Of a stretch of 64,000 nucleotides of DNA, positions 10,601 through 22,975 are shown in pieces. The notes beneath the pieces are model-generated. The model did not search any database. It saw only the letters and a program-made list of their open reading frames with translations, and was not told where the DNA came from. The DNA is from Tigriopus japonicus (Eukaryota; Arthropoda; Copepoda; Harpacticoida; Harpacticidae). Position 1 is the stretch's first letter, and the number at the start of each line of letters is the position of its first letter. Where the stretch lies: NCBI GenBank assembly GCA_010645155.1, contig CM021312.1:6883344-6947343 (forward strand), in the 5' to 3' direction. The translations under genes were made by a program, and so were the position numbers.

Positions 10601-13600
10601 TTACAAATCAAGGTACGTTAGAAACTGGTGCTTCAAAACTAAAGAAGCGTAAATATCATGTCATGTCTCTGCATTCGCAGCTTTGGAAGTGTTACAAATC
10701 CAAACAAACTTGACACCTCCCACGATCTCCATAAATAATTGCCTCTTCCAAACACAGTTTATCAGTGCGAGTTCCATTTTTTGTCGGCCCTTATCAAACG
10801 TTTTTTCAAGGCTCCAAGATCATCTCTGTCTCATTGGAACTAACTATCTTAAGCATTTTTCAATTTAAAAAAAGAATGCCTCCGTACCTATGGTGGTTAT
10901 GACAGTGACAGAATAGAGAAGAGCTCCACTGAAGTTCCATTGGACCGAATCCTCGGAATCGCCACCATCGTAACCTTCGGTTTTGGCCTTTCGTATCACA
11001 ATTTGTTCGAATTTGTTGATCACTTCTCGGGCAGCGTGAGTCCAATTCTCACGATAAAGTACGTTGAAGTGTTCTGAAAAGGGGGAAACACAGAATGGAA
11101 CGATGATATCAGGCGAAGGAACACTTGAGGTCAAGTTTTACGCCCGTAAAAAAGTCGTCGCTTTCGATTTTCCTTTCGCACATTTTATACACGCCATGAA
11201 AACGTCAACGAAATACTGAGGGGATATTGACCCAATCTCTCGAAATTTCACATTCATCTCGTTTCTAGAAGGTTGTCTAGTCCCAAAAGCAACTCTCGGC
11301 TTTTTTGAGCTGTCGGTGTAAGTTGGATTAGTGACTGAATTACGATCAAGCGCATCTTTTAGTTTTCGTATAATACCCCTTTCCAATCAGTGTCACCACG
11401 TGTGGACCATTAACAAGACTGAGCTGTCATTGAGTAAGTTGACTTAGAGCAATTGTTTGATGGATGAATTATGATCTCAAGGGTATGTTTCTTTTAGCTT
11501 CTCAAGACGGGAAAACTCCTTCATTCACTGGGCAGGTCGGTCGATGGGCCAAAGAAAGTACACAACTTTTACGATATTTGAAAGTCAGCCAGACTTGAAA
11601 GAGTGCAAGCGAAAAACCTCGCTCAATGCTCATCCATAACGACTACCTATTGAATAGTTGGCATGGCCTCAGGAATCGGCCTTTCTCATACGATGCTTGA
11701 CATATTTCATGTCTTACAATTGATAGTCGCCGTCCTGCGAGCCTCTGACATTGTCTCAATTGGGCTTGCAATGCTTGAAGTAGTAGTAGTAACAACACTG
11801 TAGGTACTAGAAGTGACCAAGAGCGAGCAGATCGCTTTCGATGTTTTCCTCATGCGAAAGGTATTTTCATGACTCGAATTGTACTGTAGGTGTCGACAGC
11901 AGACATTCCTAGGCCTTTGTCCGTGCTCTGGGGACGAAAAATTGCGATTCGAACAGCCTCTGGTTAGCATCCGTGGTTCATGTTTGATGATGAGTTAATT
12001 CGAATTCTTTCCAAGTGACCACTTTATGTGGTACGCAATGACTTTCGAATGTCATGAGAGCATTCTTGCCCATGAAAAAATGTTTTGAAAGGGGTACAAT
12101 AATGGGTGTCGTTTGCTTGGAAATCGGGCGTGGATTGACAATTGCCTTCTGATCGGTTGATTAGAGTCAAAAAAGAAGCCCTGTTTTGAGGGTCAATCAC
12201 TCTTGAAGAGCTCTTTAAAGAGAAGCGTCTGAGGGGACAAACAACTTGGAAAGTGTCATATTTCTTGCTAGCGCTTTTTGTTGATGTTCGTTCCTGGTCG
12301 AAGTGAAAAATATACTTTGCCCAAAGCTCCAGTCGTTTTTTATTGTCCCAGCAAAAATGATGACAAAAGAGTTAGTGTGGAAACTCTTGGAAACATGTCG
12401 AGAAGACAACTCATTTCCGTTTGTCCAACAACGAGCTAAGTTGGGCACATCAACGGAAAGTCTAACTTACCTCACTTGATTGAGATTTTCCCGCCTCAGG
12501 TGACACCTTTTTCACCGATGAACCTGCCCAACGTCACACAAGCACACAATAGTAGTCTTTTATTCACAGAATTGACGTCGAAGCAAGTAAAAAGCGGCCT
12601 TCAGGACGGGGCGAAATTTGGGAGAGAAAAAGCATTTCACATTCTAGGATTGAATTGCAGTAATAAAAGAGCATCTTTTTGCTTTCAAGTCAGACTCCTA
12701 GATATGGAAAGCTACCCTGAAGTGTGTAAAACGAATTCAGCAGAACCTAGATAAAACCAAGGGGTCTCTTGGTGAGAGAGATTCACTCCGAGTTTCAACC
12801 GAGCGAGACCGAAATATCTCGATGCCTCAAAACAATGAGACTTCCTTCGCGAGTCTTTTGAAGAGGAGAGCTCCATTGAGCCTCGTTCTTCTTTGTCTTT
12901 CGTCCCATTGACAAGCATTTAGAAACCTACAACTATTGTACTATTGTAGTACCACTAGTAACACGAACAATGTTAATGACCCGAAAACCTATTAACATGA
13001 ATTGTGAGGATATACGGTTTGAGTTGAATTAGTTTATTGGACGGTTATGAATGATCAATCAATGAGTGAGTGAGTGAGTGGAGTTAGCGAACTTATGCAC
13101 GCACACCTGAGGTCTTACCCTGTCCTTCATGATCATTGATGGGCCTCAACATTGCATGCATTTGGTCACTGTCGAAATTCTCAGTGATGCTTAAACAAAC
13201 AGTGGCTGTTCTTTCGTTATTAATCACACAAGTCAATGTTGAACACGGCGGAGTGTTCAAAATCCGTTGCGGCAATATCAGCTGACCACTCACGTCAGCG
13301 TTTATAACAGTGGAGAAACTGTCTCTCCGGGAATTTATCACAGATTTCTCATCTGACTCAGACTTGGATGATAATGATGGCCTCATTCGATATGTCGTCG
13401 AGAGAGCTCGCTTGGGTCTCATGAATTCTGGAGCACTATTTGTCGGTCTACTCGTTGGTCTTGGTGCTTTTGGATTGGATGACGACGAAGGATGGAAGCT
13501 GTCCTCATCCTTGATGAACGTGAAGAAGAAATGGAAGAAATATTCGTAAAGTGAGACCTCGTCCAATTCTGGCTCAGCACCCTTCGTGTGGTTCCAAAAA

Positions 13601-16600
13601 TCCTCAGGCTGCTCAATACTTGTACTGGTCTCGGTGGTTGAATGGCTTTGGGAATCCGAGTTGTCCAAAGATGGAGTCTTAATGGTGGTGGTGGTAGTGG
13701 ATTCCGGGAAAAAGAAATGTGGGAATAAGGTAGAGGATTCTTGGTTCTGGTTGGTTTCCGTGGTGGTTCGCTCCACTCGAATGTAAGGAGGTGTCGAGTA
13801 GTCGATGGATGGAGCATTGTTATAATTGGTGGATCGAACCGAATCGAACTGCCAGAGGGTACAAGGACTGTCCTTCATCTCATATGAGCAGACCTCGTCG
13901 CACACGGACGAACTGAACTTGTGGTCTTTACAATACTGATAGCATTTGTCCAGAGACAAATGCACGTTATCACCTCTATATTTTTTTATCACGGACATGA
14001 GGAAACGCTTGGTTTTCTTACGATTTCTATCACATTTCTTGTAGAGCCGAGTCAGCTCTTGAACCTGGTTGGTCAATCTCTCGATTCTGAGCTCTTGACG
14101 AATTACCTCATTGCGCAGTGGACCTGGAAACAAAAGAAAATAAAAACAAAATAAATCAAAGGAAAATAAAATGAAACCCAAGGCTCCTAGAACGCAAAAT
14201 AAAGAGTCTAGAAGGCAAGGAAGGTCTGCGGAAAAAATCTAGCTACCGAATGCGCATCCCGTTGAAGGTTCTCGGTTTCGGTAACTAGGTTTCCAAAATA
14301 CCCTTGGAACAAAATAAAGAAGTCAAGTTATTCAGCCAACTTTGTCGAGTCAAGCTACATTAAGCAAGTGCTCAAGACAATAATCGTCCAAAGGAAAGTG
14401 CAGACAGCAACTGCCAAAGACGATTCCCTCAGTCTTTGCGAATGGAACAAGAATGGGGAAACTTGGAACAACAAGCTCCAAGCCAGCTAATCAGATTGGA
14501 ATACCCCAAACAACATGGTCCAAATCTTGGCAGCACCGGAGATTGGTGATATTTTCTTCTTCTTCTCCATGGAATAGTTCGCTTTACAAACGACAATCCT
14601 CGATAAGGGGCCAAAGACACTTTAATTCTCGTTTTATGGAAATGAGATGCAGTCTTCAATGAGAGTTCCATGTCATTATGGTTTCTCGCATTCGGTTTTA
14701 GAAATGAGGGATGCTTCGAATGCGCGGATTGGGCTTTATTAATTTCATCACATGTTTCTTTAAGTTTAACCGAAATCGAAACGTTTGTTCAAGACATCAT
14801 GTGTTTTCATTTACACGTTATCTCACACTTTGCCCACCTTGGAACTCAAGACTCTTTGGCCGTGTCAATGAGAAAAATGCACGGACAAAGATGTGTGCAA
14901 AGATTTTTTTTTTGGTAAGAATGCAGGCTCCTCTGTCTTGACAACGAAATCTGGACGGGAACAATTGAGATTTCCCTCCTGTTTTGTAATCAATCTAAAA
15001 AGGGAATGTTGATCCAACTCCCAAGATCTTGTTAATTGATCATTTTCTCACATATGTCCTTCTCTTAATGTCTGTTCCGCACATGTATTGAGACACTGCC
15101 CATTCCTTCAAAACATGTCATCATTTTCAGCCAAGCTCCTTCTCTCATAAAAGGTCATACTATGCAGGATGCGTAGGACTTCACTTTGAGGTCCCAACAT
15201 ACATTGGGACAAGAACTCGTCAATTGATGCGGGTTCCAAGGTCGAGTTTGCCAGAAATTACTCGAAAATTGAATCGCCATGTAAACAAGATCTCACAACA
15301 AGACAGGGTGAAGTTCTCCAGTGGATCTTTAGCCTTCTTGATGTACCTCTGTCTTTTACTCTGGCCAGAAAGTTCAAAAAACACTACGTGAAGGTGAAGT
15401 GATGACTCCCTAAGTTGGAGTGTATACATACATACACATCCAGACATCGCTTGGAACAACCCCAGAGATCTCTCACTCACTGGGAACCTCATTCATTTCA
15501 ATTCCCATCTGGGAAATATCGCACATTTTTAATCTAAATTACCTTATCCAGATCAAAAAAAAAGAGTGATCGATAATCTGTCAGGATGGAGATTTATTGA
15601 CCTCAATCCCTTGAGAAGACACACTAGTGACACTATCATAAGTGGAATCGATAGGAAGTATTTAGATTAACTGCATGCGTGTGTCCTAATGAAAACGGTG
15701 ACGTCTTTGATGCCTAATGAAGTTTCACATGACAACAAGGAGCAAGTGATACTTAAAGATCAAAAGAAGAAATAAAATAGAAGTGCTACCTTATCCTACT
15801 GATAATTTCCGTTACAAAATGCTGATAAAATGTTATGAAAGCTCAAGCAAAAAAAAGAAATAAGAACAGTTGGCGTTGCGATGTTCTTTTCGGTTCCATC
15901 AGACAATTTCATACCACAACTTTCCAAATCTAGCTTTATCATCAGATTGTCTAATAGCAATCAAGTTTGCGACTCTGAATGTTTGTATGTCAGTGCAGAT
16001 GAAATGGCCAATTTAAGCTCAAGAAGACAAAACTGGATGACATGTGCGGGTTCAATAAAGCGCTGATAGGAAATTCTTTACGAAATACGGTAAGGTATTA
16101 GAACATGGATATCTGTAACTGGAGAATGGGATATGACTTTGGGCGAAGGGCACTTTTATTGGACGAATTAGGAAACCTTAAATAAGGAAGAGAATATCTG
16201 TTGCGGGTCTCACTGATTAGAAATACTCTTTGAGTGAAGTCTTGGAACACCACTGAACCTGCATTGTCGATTTCGAACATCGTGTTCTTTTAACTCATAC
16301 CCATTTTTATCAACATTTAGTTCCCTTTGCTTTGACGACCAGAGCCTATGCGCTGTACCTTTATTTATCATTATCTACATGTACGTACAAATTGAATGGA
16401 CCATTTCAAGTTGTTTTTGCAAAAAAAATATGTAAGATCCAGATATCGTTTTGTTGATGCTCGTGTTTTTCGATTGTTTCAAAAGTTTTTCAAAACGACA
16501 ATTCTCAGACAAGAAAACAGACATGGTTCCTTCTAAGTACCAAACGATCGCTGTCATATTTAGTTGCCAGAAGCGCTTTGCAATGTTCCAGAGATTTCAT

Positions 16601-18410
16601 TACTTTTTCTGCTCACCGGAAAATGGGAGAAAGAGGACGAATGAGTGGACAATTGAGTTTAGTGGGCCCATTTGTCTGCAATATTTATGCTCCAAGCATT
16701 CCTACAAAATAGGGAGAAATGAAAAGTGAGACGAGGTTCACTTTTCAATCACGTCTTTGCATGATGTCTGCCCACAATCTAGGCACGAGTCAGAGTTAAT
16801 GAACATGGGACAAAGCCATCTGAAAGTCGTGTTGTGTTGTTCTTACGATAGCCCTGACATTCGGGCACTAAAGTTGGACCAGGAACATTTTTGCACACAC
16901 ACAATCATTTCACGGGGATGAACAATGACTTGCTGACTGATAATGGTGGCCTAGATAGAATTGAACTGTATTCTAGAAGATTTTGCCAGGAAGTCCGTGC
17001 GATTTTTTTGCACATTATTTCACACAAGAATACAAATGCACTTGGTCAAGTAATTGCCTGTCAATGCTGACTTCAATGCGAGAATGTGACCCCTCAAACA
17101 ATAGAATTTTCTCTCTGTCCAGGTCAGGTTCTCAAGGGGCAATCAAAATCACTCGAGTCAACGAAACTTATGAGGAAAATAATGAAACACAAACAAAACT
17201 TCGAGCTCATTTTTGCGTTAAATGTTGATCCCTTGCTTTGTGTTCCAGATCGCCGACACGTGGACCCTCTTCAGAACACTCGACTCGTTATATGAAAGAT
17301 ACCTTCAATATGTGTATGTTTTGTATGTTCAATCCTTTGATTGATGGTGATGTCGAAAATATGCGCGAGGGCAAAAATAGGCACTCGCTATAAATATCCC
17401 ATTTCGAGCTGTTTGGGGCGAAGTGGTTACCAAAGAAAAAACCCACTTTGCCCCTGAGAGTCCCACGGACATCTGATTATGAGCACATGTGTGGATATTC
17501 GTTGTTTGGCTCGTAATTCCCTCTGAATGGGTCAATAAATAGTAGTTGTTCTTTTGCGGTCGTTCAAATTAGTTTCCAAATTGTTTGGGATTTACCGCCT
17601 TGTTTTTGCAATCGTGAAAATCTCTCGAGCCATTTAGTCCTGGGTTTAAGAGTCACACTCGTTAAGGTGATCCTCAGGCTCGCAAATGTTTTGTACTGCA
17701 TTTGGACTTAAATCACTTAAGCACCCAAGTCTCTTTTGATTATTTGCAGGATGAAAGGTATTGCATTTGAATGACGTCATTGTTGGAGCGCGTTTAGTCC
17801 AGATTCACTTGTTCCGTTGCCGAAAGTCATGGGACAAACGTTGATGAATTGAAATGGGACAGGAAAATGACAGTCTTAGCTCTCAAATCGTGTTACAATC
17901 AACACAAACAGACGACACATTGATAGTGCATGATTTAGCACTTGTCCAATGTAAGATTGGGATGTCGCAATTACAGAAATTCCTGCCGGGATCGAAGGGA
18001 TGAAAGATTCAACAAACATCACACCGTATCCTACCTGTGATGTTGTAGAGTTGATCCAGAGTGTTTTTCTTCGTGTCTTGGACCGTTTCCCTCGTTTTCA
18101 GCTCGTTGGCCTTTTCCAAGTAAACAAAGATAAACGCGCCCATGATGGCATAGCCAACCACTAAAGCACAAAGTCCCACGTGTGAGAACAACTGAGCGAA
18201 GAACATCTTCATGAAGGATTTGGCTTTGGCCGCCGTGCATTTCTCGCCACGCCCACGGGAGCCACAGCATCCCGTTTCACGAGTGTCTGTTCCCTGTTGG
18301 GTTTCGTTGCCGGCCATGACGGAGTTTATAGTGGTCACGTAGCCCGAAGTGGAACCATAATCGTATGAATGCTGTCGAAACAGGTCTTTGTTGTACATGG
18401 AGGAAGCCAT
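7678..18410 (-). CDS. Two-pore-domain potassium (K2P) channel
   Basis: The exons, in transcript order, are 18410-18035, optionally 14123-13119, then 11073-10888 and 9143-7678; every junction is phase 1 with GT-AG borders. Without the optional exon the product is 675 aa, with it 1010 aa. Exon 1 gives the cytosolic N-terminus and M1 (LCALVVGYAIMGAFIFVYL). Exon 3 gives the cap and pore 1, and exon 4 opens with YGN to finish the TTIGYGN filter. M2 follows (MIYAIFGMPLFLMW), then a cytosolic loop of about 290 residues rich in Ser and Pro, M3, pore 2 (TTIGFGD), M4 and a tail ending in an acidic run before LVSA. K2P dimers carry background K+ current at the plasma membrane. An intron splitting the first Gly codon of the pore-1 GYG is a known conserved K2P position. 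The subfamily cannot be named from reading alone. Confidence 0.9.
9838..10400. mobile_element. Non-autonomous inverted-repeat element, copy 2 (K2P intron)
   Basis: The left end ACACGGTGTTTTTTTG at 9838 is mirrored by AAAAAAACACCGTGT at the right end (10400). The inversion continues inwards through CAAATTTCAAAAACTTTTGAGACCA and the TAGGTCACGGGCAAAAA motif, giving arms of roughly 150 bases. The middle is non-coding. It is a second copy of the element at 2740-3254 and sits in the last intron of the K2P gene. No target-site duplication is clear. Confidence 0.75.
13062..13081. repeat. GAGT microsatellite
   Basis: A short tandem run of GAGT lies just downstream (transcript sense) of the candidate cassette exon donor in the K2P intron. 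Confidence 0.7.
13119..14123 (-). CDS. Candidate 335-residue cassette exon of the K2P gene
   Basis: The exon is open for its full 1005 bases, with an acceptor ending TTTGTTTCCAG and a donor GTAAGACC. It enters and leaves in phase 1, exactly like the flanking exons, so it can be kept or skipped without a frame change. Skipping reads ...YNITEHFNVLY..., the usual K2P cap sequence; inclusion places 335 residues in the extracellular M1-P1 loop. The insert starts with a coiled-coil-like stretch (about residues 2-30), then has six cysteines at about residues 31-88. A Ser/Thr-rich linker with NHT sequon follows, then an RPKR motif at about 236-239 (13419-13408), and three more cysteines at about 294, 299 and 310. 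I recognise no domain family. It could instead belong to a nested same-strand gene whose other exons I did not find. Confidence 0.6.
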
Positions 18411-21339
18411 CGTGACAGATTCCTCGATTGCGTCTCGGGGAAAGAGTAGTCAACAAGTCTTTGGTTTGAAATCGAATCGTGGCAAGATCTCGCCGCCCTT
18501 GCCCTTGGTCCACTTCTAAATCTACCCCCTGACAACCCCCAAAGGGGTCCCCGATCCTCCATAATGGCAACAACCTCTTTGCGCCTCATTTGCTTTAATG
18601 GGGGTAAAGGACAGAGAAGAACATCCTAAGGCAAGAATGAGATGTGTTGAAGGATTAACTGCCAAGTGAAAACCGAGGAGGGATGAGGGGACAAGCAGAG
18701 GAGTGGAGGAGCGCCCCTCCTGCACTCGTGAAGGCACATTTGTAACTGAAAGCATCTTGGAGCGGAATCCTTTTTAAAGATTATCACATTATCATTAACG
18801 CCTGCCCAAGTCAGTCGAGAACGCAACGAGGACCGATGTAGACACGAGTTCCCATCTTTTACTTGATGTTGGGAACCACCATCACCACCAACACCAACAC
18901 CACCACCACCATCCTCATAATCATCGTCGTCGTGCTCATGGGATGAAGCGGGGGACGAAGGGTGCCCTCATGAGCGAGTTCCAGCCAAAACGTTGGTGTA
19001 CAAGAAAAAGCCGAACAACTCATCTCTGCATACTCTGTGCCCTCTCTGGGCCTGTGGAATAGATAAAAACGAGCCAGAGGAAGGCCCAGTATGTTGGGAT
19101 GGCACACACTCGCTAGCTAGTCAGCCAGCCAGTCAGTCAGTTAGTCAAAAGACATCACAGCGACGGAAGTCCAGATGACGAAATCTGACAATGCCACTCC
19201 GAAAGAGATCTTCTTTTCTCTCTTTCCTTGGCTTGGAACTCGATGTTTTTCGTTCCTTAGATTCTCGCTCCACGAGCGAACGAGTTAGGGTTCCATCCAA
19301 AGGCTGGCCCAGAAGCAGTTTTGGCTGAGAGAACTCGGAGCCGAGTAATGGCACACTGGGTGTTACGAGTTGAAACTCAAGGGATTTCTTGGTTGTAATG
19401 AAATCTCAATGACCCGTACCAAGGACCCCGACTGTTTCGTGATGTGTTCCACTCGTCTCGTTCCTTTCTGTGGGGAACCTGACACTTTGTTCCCACTGAC
19501 TATCGCACTCACACTGCAATCTCAAGGGTTATTCTTGTTTGGGGATGTGCTCTTTAGCGAGATGATCGGATCGGGCATCTATGAACGTAGACCCCGTGAA
19601 AGTACTTGCTTGGACCTCAAAGCGTTTGTCCCTATCCCCAAATCAGATTTCCTTCGTCCGAGCTTTGCTTTGCACTCGCGTCGCAAACCGTAAATTGGGG
19701 CACACCAGACCCACGGAACATTTCATAGATGCGAACAGATGAGAGAAGAGATCAAAATCACAGCCTCGCAAGCCTCCTCCCACTCGTAGTCATCATGATG
19801 GTGTGGGTGGATGTTAAATAGACAAACTTCGAGGAGCATGGGCCAAATAAATCGCTGATCTTTCTTGGGGTACAGGGACAGAGACAGAGAGAGGGAAGAG
19901 ATCAGTTTACAAAATGTTGTTGGGTTTTTCTTCCCGATGCTCCATTGAGTGGAGCAATCGCAGGAAACAACCGACCTAACGACATCATCGACTTTCCAAC
20001 CCGTCAACAATGAGCGGATGATGACGATAATGACGACATGCTTTATTTCATTGACTGTTTGGGAGTATTCCGCTCAATAGAAAGACACTGTCAACAACCT
20101 CCATCCACCATTACTTCCCAAAGGAAGTCGATCACGAAATTTGACACTTGTAGGATATTGGTCCCAATTAGTTTGTAGTAATTGGGATGAGTTGTAACTA
20201 GTAATTGTTACTCAATTGGTATTACGTACTTCAAAGAAATAAAAAAATAACGAGAAGAAAAGATATGGGAATCATGGTGTTGATTAAAATTGGTAGAAAA
20301 TAGTGATGGGCCGAGAGGGGGGTTTAACCGAAACCCAAAGCTTGTTTCTTTGAATAGGATTTGAGTTGCATTATCATAATTAAGAGTCAACTATAGCTGG
20401 AGTTTAATTATGTTTGTAAGTTAGAATTAATTCTAAAGTAGTGTAGATACTTATTATGGGTTAAAATAAGGCGAGTTTTTCAGTCAAAAACGTGTTTTCA
20501 AATATTGTTGTGATAAGTGATAATCTGCATAACTTTACTAAATTACCCTTTAAGGCGTCTTGTGCCAAAGATAGGTTTCATGGTCAGATTTCAAGGGAAA
20601 AAAGTACAATCGTGTGCACATTTATAATTTTGTCCCGACTGACTTTGTTTCGTGAAAAGTACAAGAACTCGGCAAGATAATTGATGTTGTTTGTTCTCGT
20701 ACTTTTTCGGAGAGTGTCATGTTCTGTCACTGAAAAACGAATTCAAGCAAAAATTGACCATGATCGACGCTGCCAAAGGACAATTTTCGAGCACTTAAAC
20801 GTGCTTCCTCCGAAAACTCTAATGCTCCGATAATCCTTCAGATAATACATGAACCTAGGGTTATTTTTCTTCTTGTTATGCACACACACACAGGTTTTGA
20901 TGAGATCGCTATTCGAACTTCTAAAGTCACGCACCTTCTCATAGGAGTAGGTTTTGAATTTCAAAATTCATGGTCGTGACTTGCTAAACAATATTGATGG
21001 TTGATTGATTGATCATTGGAAGTTCAACTAAAAAAGAATTGCTCATTTCTGTCTCGGTCATTTTCAACTCATCATTTTCATTTTTGCAAGCTGTTTTTGC
21101 AACTTAGTCAATTCAGACTGCACCAACCATTAATGGAAGAGGAAGATGACAGCTTGTCTCTTATCCAATAATCTATTGCGCTCAAATGAGACTCAAGTTT
21201 AGTGGCAAAGCCAAAAGTTTTGCTGGTTCTGAGAGATAGCAAAATCTAATTGAATTTTATTTTAACAATTTTTTTTTTCATTGTCTTGGTGCTGTGATGT
21301 GTTTCTGAGTTTTCATTCAAAAGATACTTATGTTTAGAG
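18411..21339. other. 5' flank of the K2P gene, no coding gene seen
   Basis: This is the upstream side of the channel gene. It holds low-complexity CCA/ACC triplet runs near 18870-18920, a CAGC/CAGT run near 19118-19146, and otherwise unremarkable sequence. The longer open frames have biased composition and no family match that I can see. The first (untranslated) exon and promoter probably lie here but cannot be placed. Confidence 0.4.
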
Positions 21340-22874
21340 TACAGAGTGGGGCAGCAATATTGACAATTAATTTGAAACATTCGTTGCTCCAAGAATTAGG
21401 ACAAAAGGACTAGTTATATGCAATTTTGTTGAATTGAACATATTTCATTAAATTTACTCAATATGGCCGCCCTCAGCCTTGATGACATCATTTGGGCGGC
21501 GGTTAAAGGTGGAACAGGCCTTGGAGACCTCAGCTGAGCTGAAGGTGGCAATGTTTTTCTTTAACAATGACTTTCAAGAGCCCAAGCTGTTGTGAGGCTT
21601 CTTGTTAACCTTCCTTTGCAACTCTGACTACAATTAGAAGTCACATGGGTTGAAGTTTGGGTTGTTGGCAGGTCATTCATTGGGTTTGATGAAAACATTG
21701 AATTTGTTGTTGAGGAAGTTTTTTGGAGACATGGGGTGGTACTGAGTCTTGGATCCACATGAACTTTTGAAATGGGGAATACTGGGCGGCCAGCCATGAC
21801 AAAACTACCTCAACCAGGAGCCCCTAGTACATGTTGTCCATGCTCACCCTGACATCAGATGGAAAGATGTGGGCAAGCATCACTTTCCTGTTGCTAGGGG
21901 CAAGGCCAAATAACATGATTTTGGCTGGCTTCTTGGTCCTCATGACTGGGGGGACCAAGGCTGGGTCCACAGCCAACCGCAAGTCATTTTTGGGTTTGTA
22001 AGCCCTGTCCATTGAAAATGGACTTGTTGGAAAAAGTCTGACCACTCCCAGATTTGACTGGCACTTTTGACGCAGAATGCACGCCCTCTTTAGTCTGGTG
22101 GCTTTCATATTTGTTGTAAGGGGGTGTTGCTTACCTTTGACATAGGGCTTCAGTTGATAGTCCTCCTTGACCACCTTCCTCGCCGTCCTCTTGCTCAATG
22201 ACTGCCTTGAGGCCAGCATGTCCATGAAGAGACCCAGGTTTACCACAATTGACCTCTTGAGGCCAGCTAAGAAGGTTGGAGTTTGTTTGTTTGATCTTGG
22301 GATCACCAAAAGCCTTGTGTTCAATACCTTTGCTGACTTTCAATCTCTTTACCACCCTGTAGATCAGGGGTGGGCAACTGGCGTGCCACGGCCCACATGG
22401 GGGCCCAATTGTGGTGTTTGATGGACCTAGGAGCTATGGGGAAAGTCTAAAATAGTGGGCCAGCAAGACAAACCTAGTACTGTACTCTTGGGCCCAAAGC
22501 TCTTTGATCAGTAATTTGTGGGCCCCTGAACCTACCAACAGCTGTTTGGTGGGCCGCTGAAAACCTTTACACAAATTTACACACCTTAACCCAAAAGTGG
22601 TTGGGAACCCCTGCTGTAGACAGTCTTGGAGAGGCAATTTGTTGTCATAGTGATGCCCTTGGCGGTGCTACCAGCCAAGTATAATGCTTGAATCATTTTA
22701 CGTTTTCATTCCTAGACCTTGATTTTGTTGTTCAAGAAAAAAAAAACGTTTTTACAACAGTTATAGAACTTCGATGGATTTTCCAGAAAAAAACAAGAAA
22801 TTTGAAATCAGATCGTGCATTTAAAAGAAATAACCAATCAAAAATTATTGATAATTCTTCTGCCCCACCCTGTA
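21340..22874 (-). mobile_element. Degenerate mariner-type transposon
   Basis: The element is bounded by TA dinucleotides at 21340-21341 and 22873-22874. Its terminal inverted repeats start CAGAGTGGGGCAG (21342) and, at the right end, end CTGCCCCACCCTG (22872). The minus strand carries a broken transposase: VVKEDYQLKPYVK (helix-turn-helix side), DPALVPPVMRTKKPAKIM in the catalytic region, PNFNPCDF-like sequence where D-P-N-P is expected, and the typical C-terminal end AEGGHIE then stop at about 21460. The frame is interrupted by stops and shifts, so it is inactive. A hAT-like element is inserted inside it. Confidence 0.85.
22366..22613. mobile_element. Non-autonomous hAT-like MITE nested in the mariner element
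   Basis: The block begins CAGGGGTGGGCAACTGG and ends TTGGGAACCCCTG, the kind of imperfect terminal repeat used by hAT elements. It is flanked by an 8-bp duplication with one mismatch: CTGTAGAT at 22358-22365 and CTGTAGAC at 22614-22621. It is 248 bp, has no transposase, and shares internal sequence with the element at 54926-55155 in the opposite orientation. Confidence 0.8.
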
Positions 22875-22975
22875 GGCGCATAAAACTTTGATGTTGGGTT
22901 TAGTGAGTTAGATGACCAACGTTACTAAGTGTTTTTAAACTGCTACTTCCAAAAGGTGTTCTACCAGTCTTATAG

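Noticed and set aside
11940..11965. GTTCGAATC-like word that could be a tRNA B box
   Set aside because: The flanking bases do not pair as a T-arm and no A box lies at the right distance.
13419..13817. Alternative frame of 132 codons opposite or shifted to the K2P cassette exon
   Set aside because: It overlaps the 335-residue frame in another register, is Pro/Ser/Arg-biased and has no splice support.
5984..17190. 20-base identical word TATGAGGAAAATAATGAAAC near 5984 and 17170
   Set aside because: Similarity does not extend to either side, so it is probably chance in AT-rich DNA.
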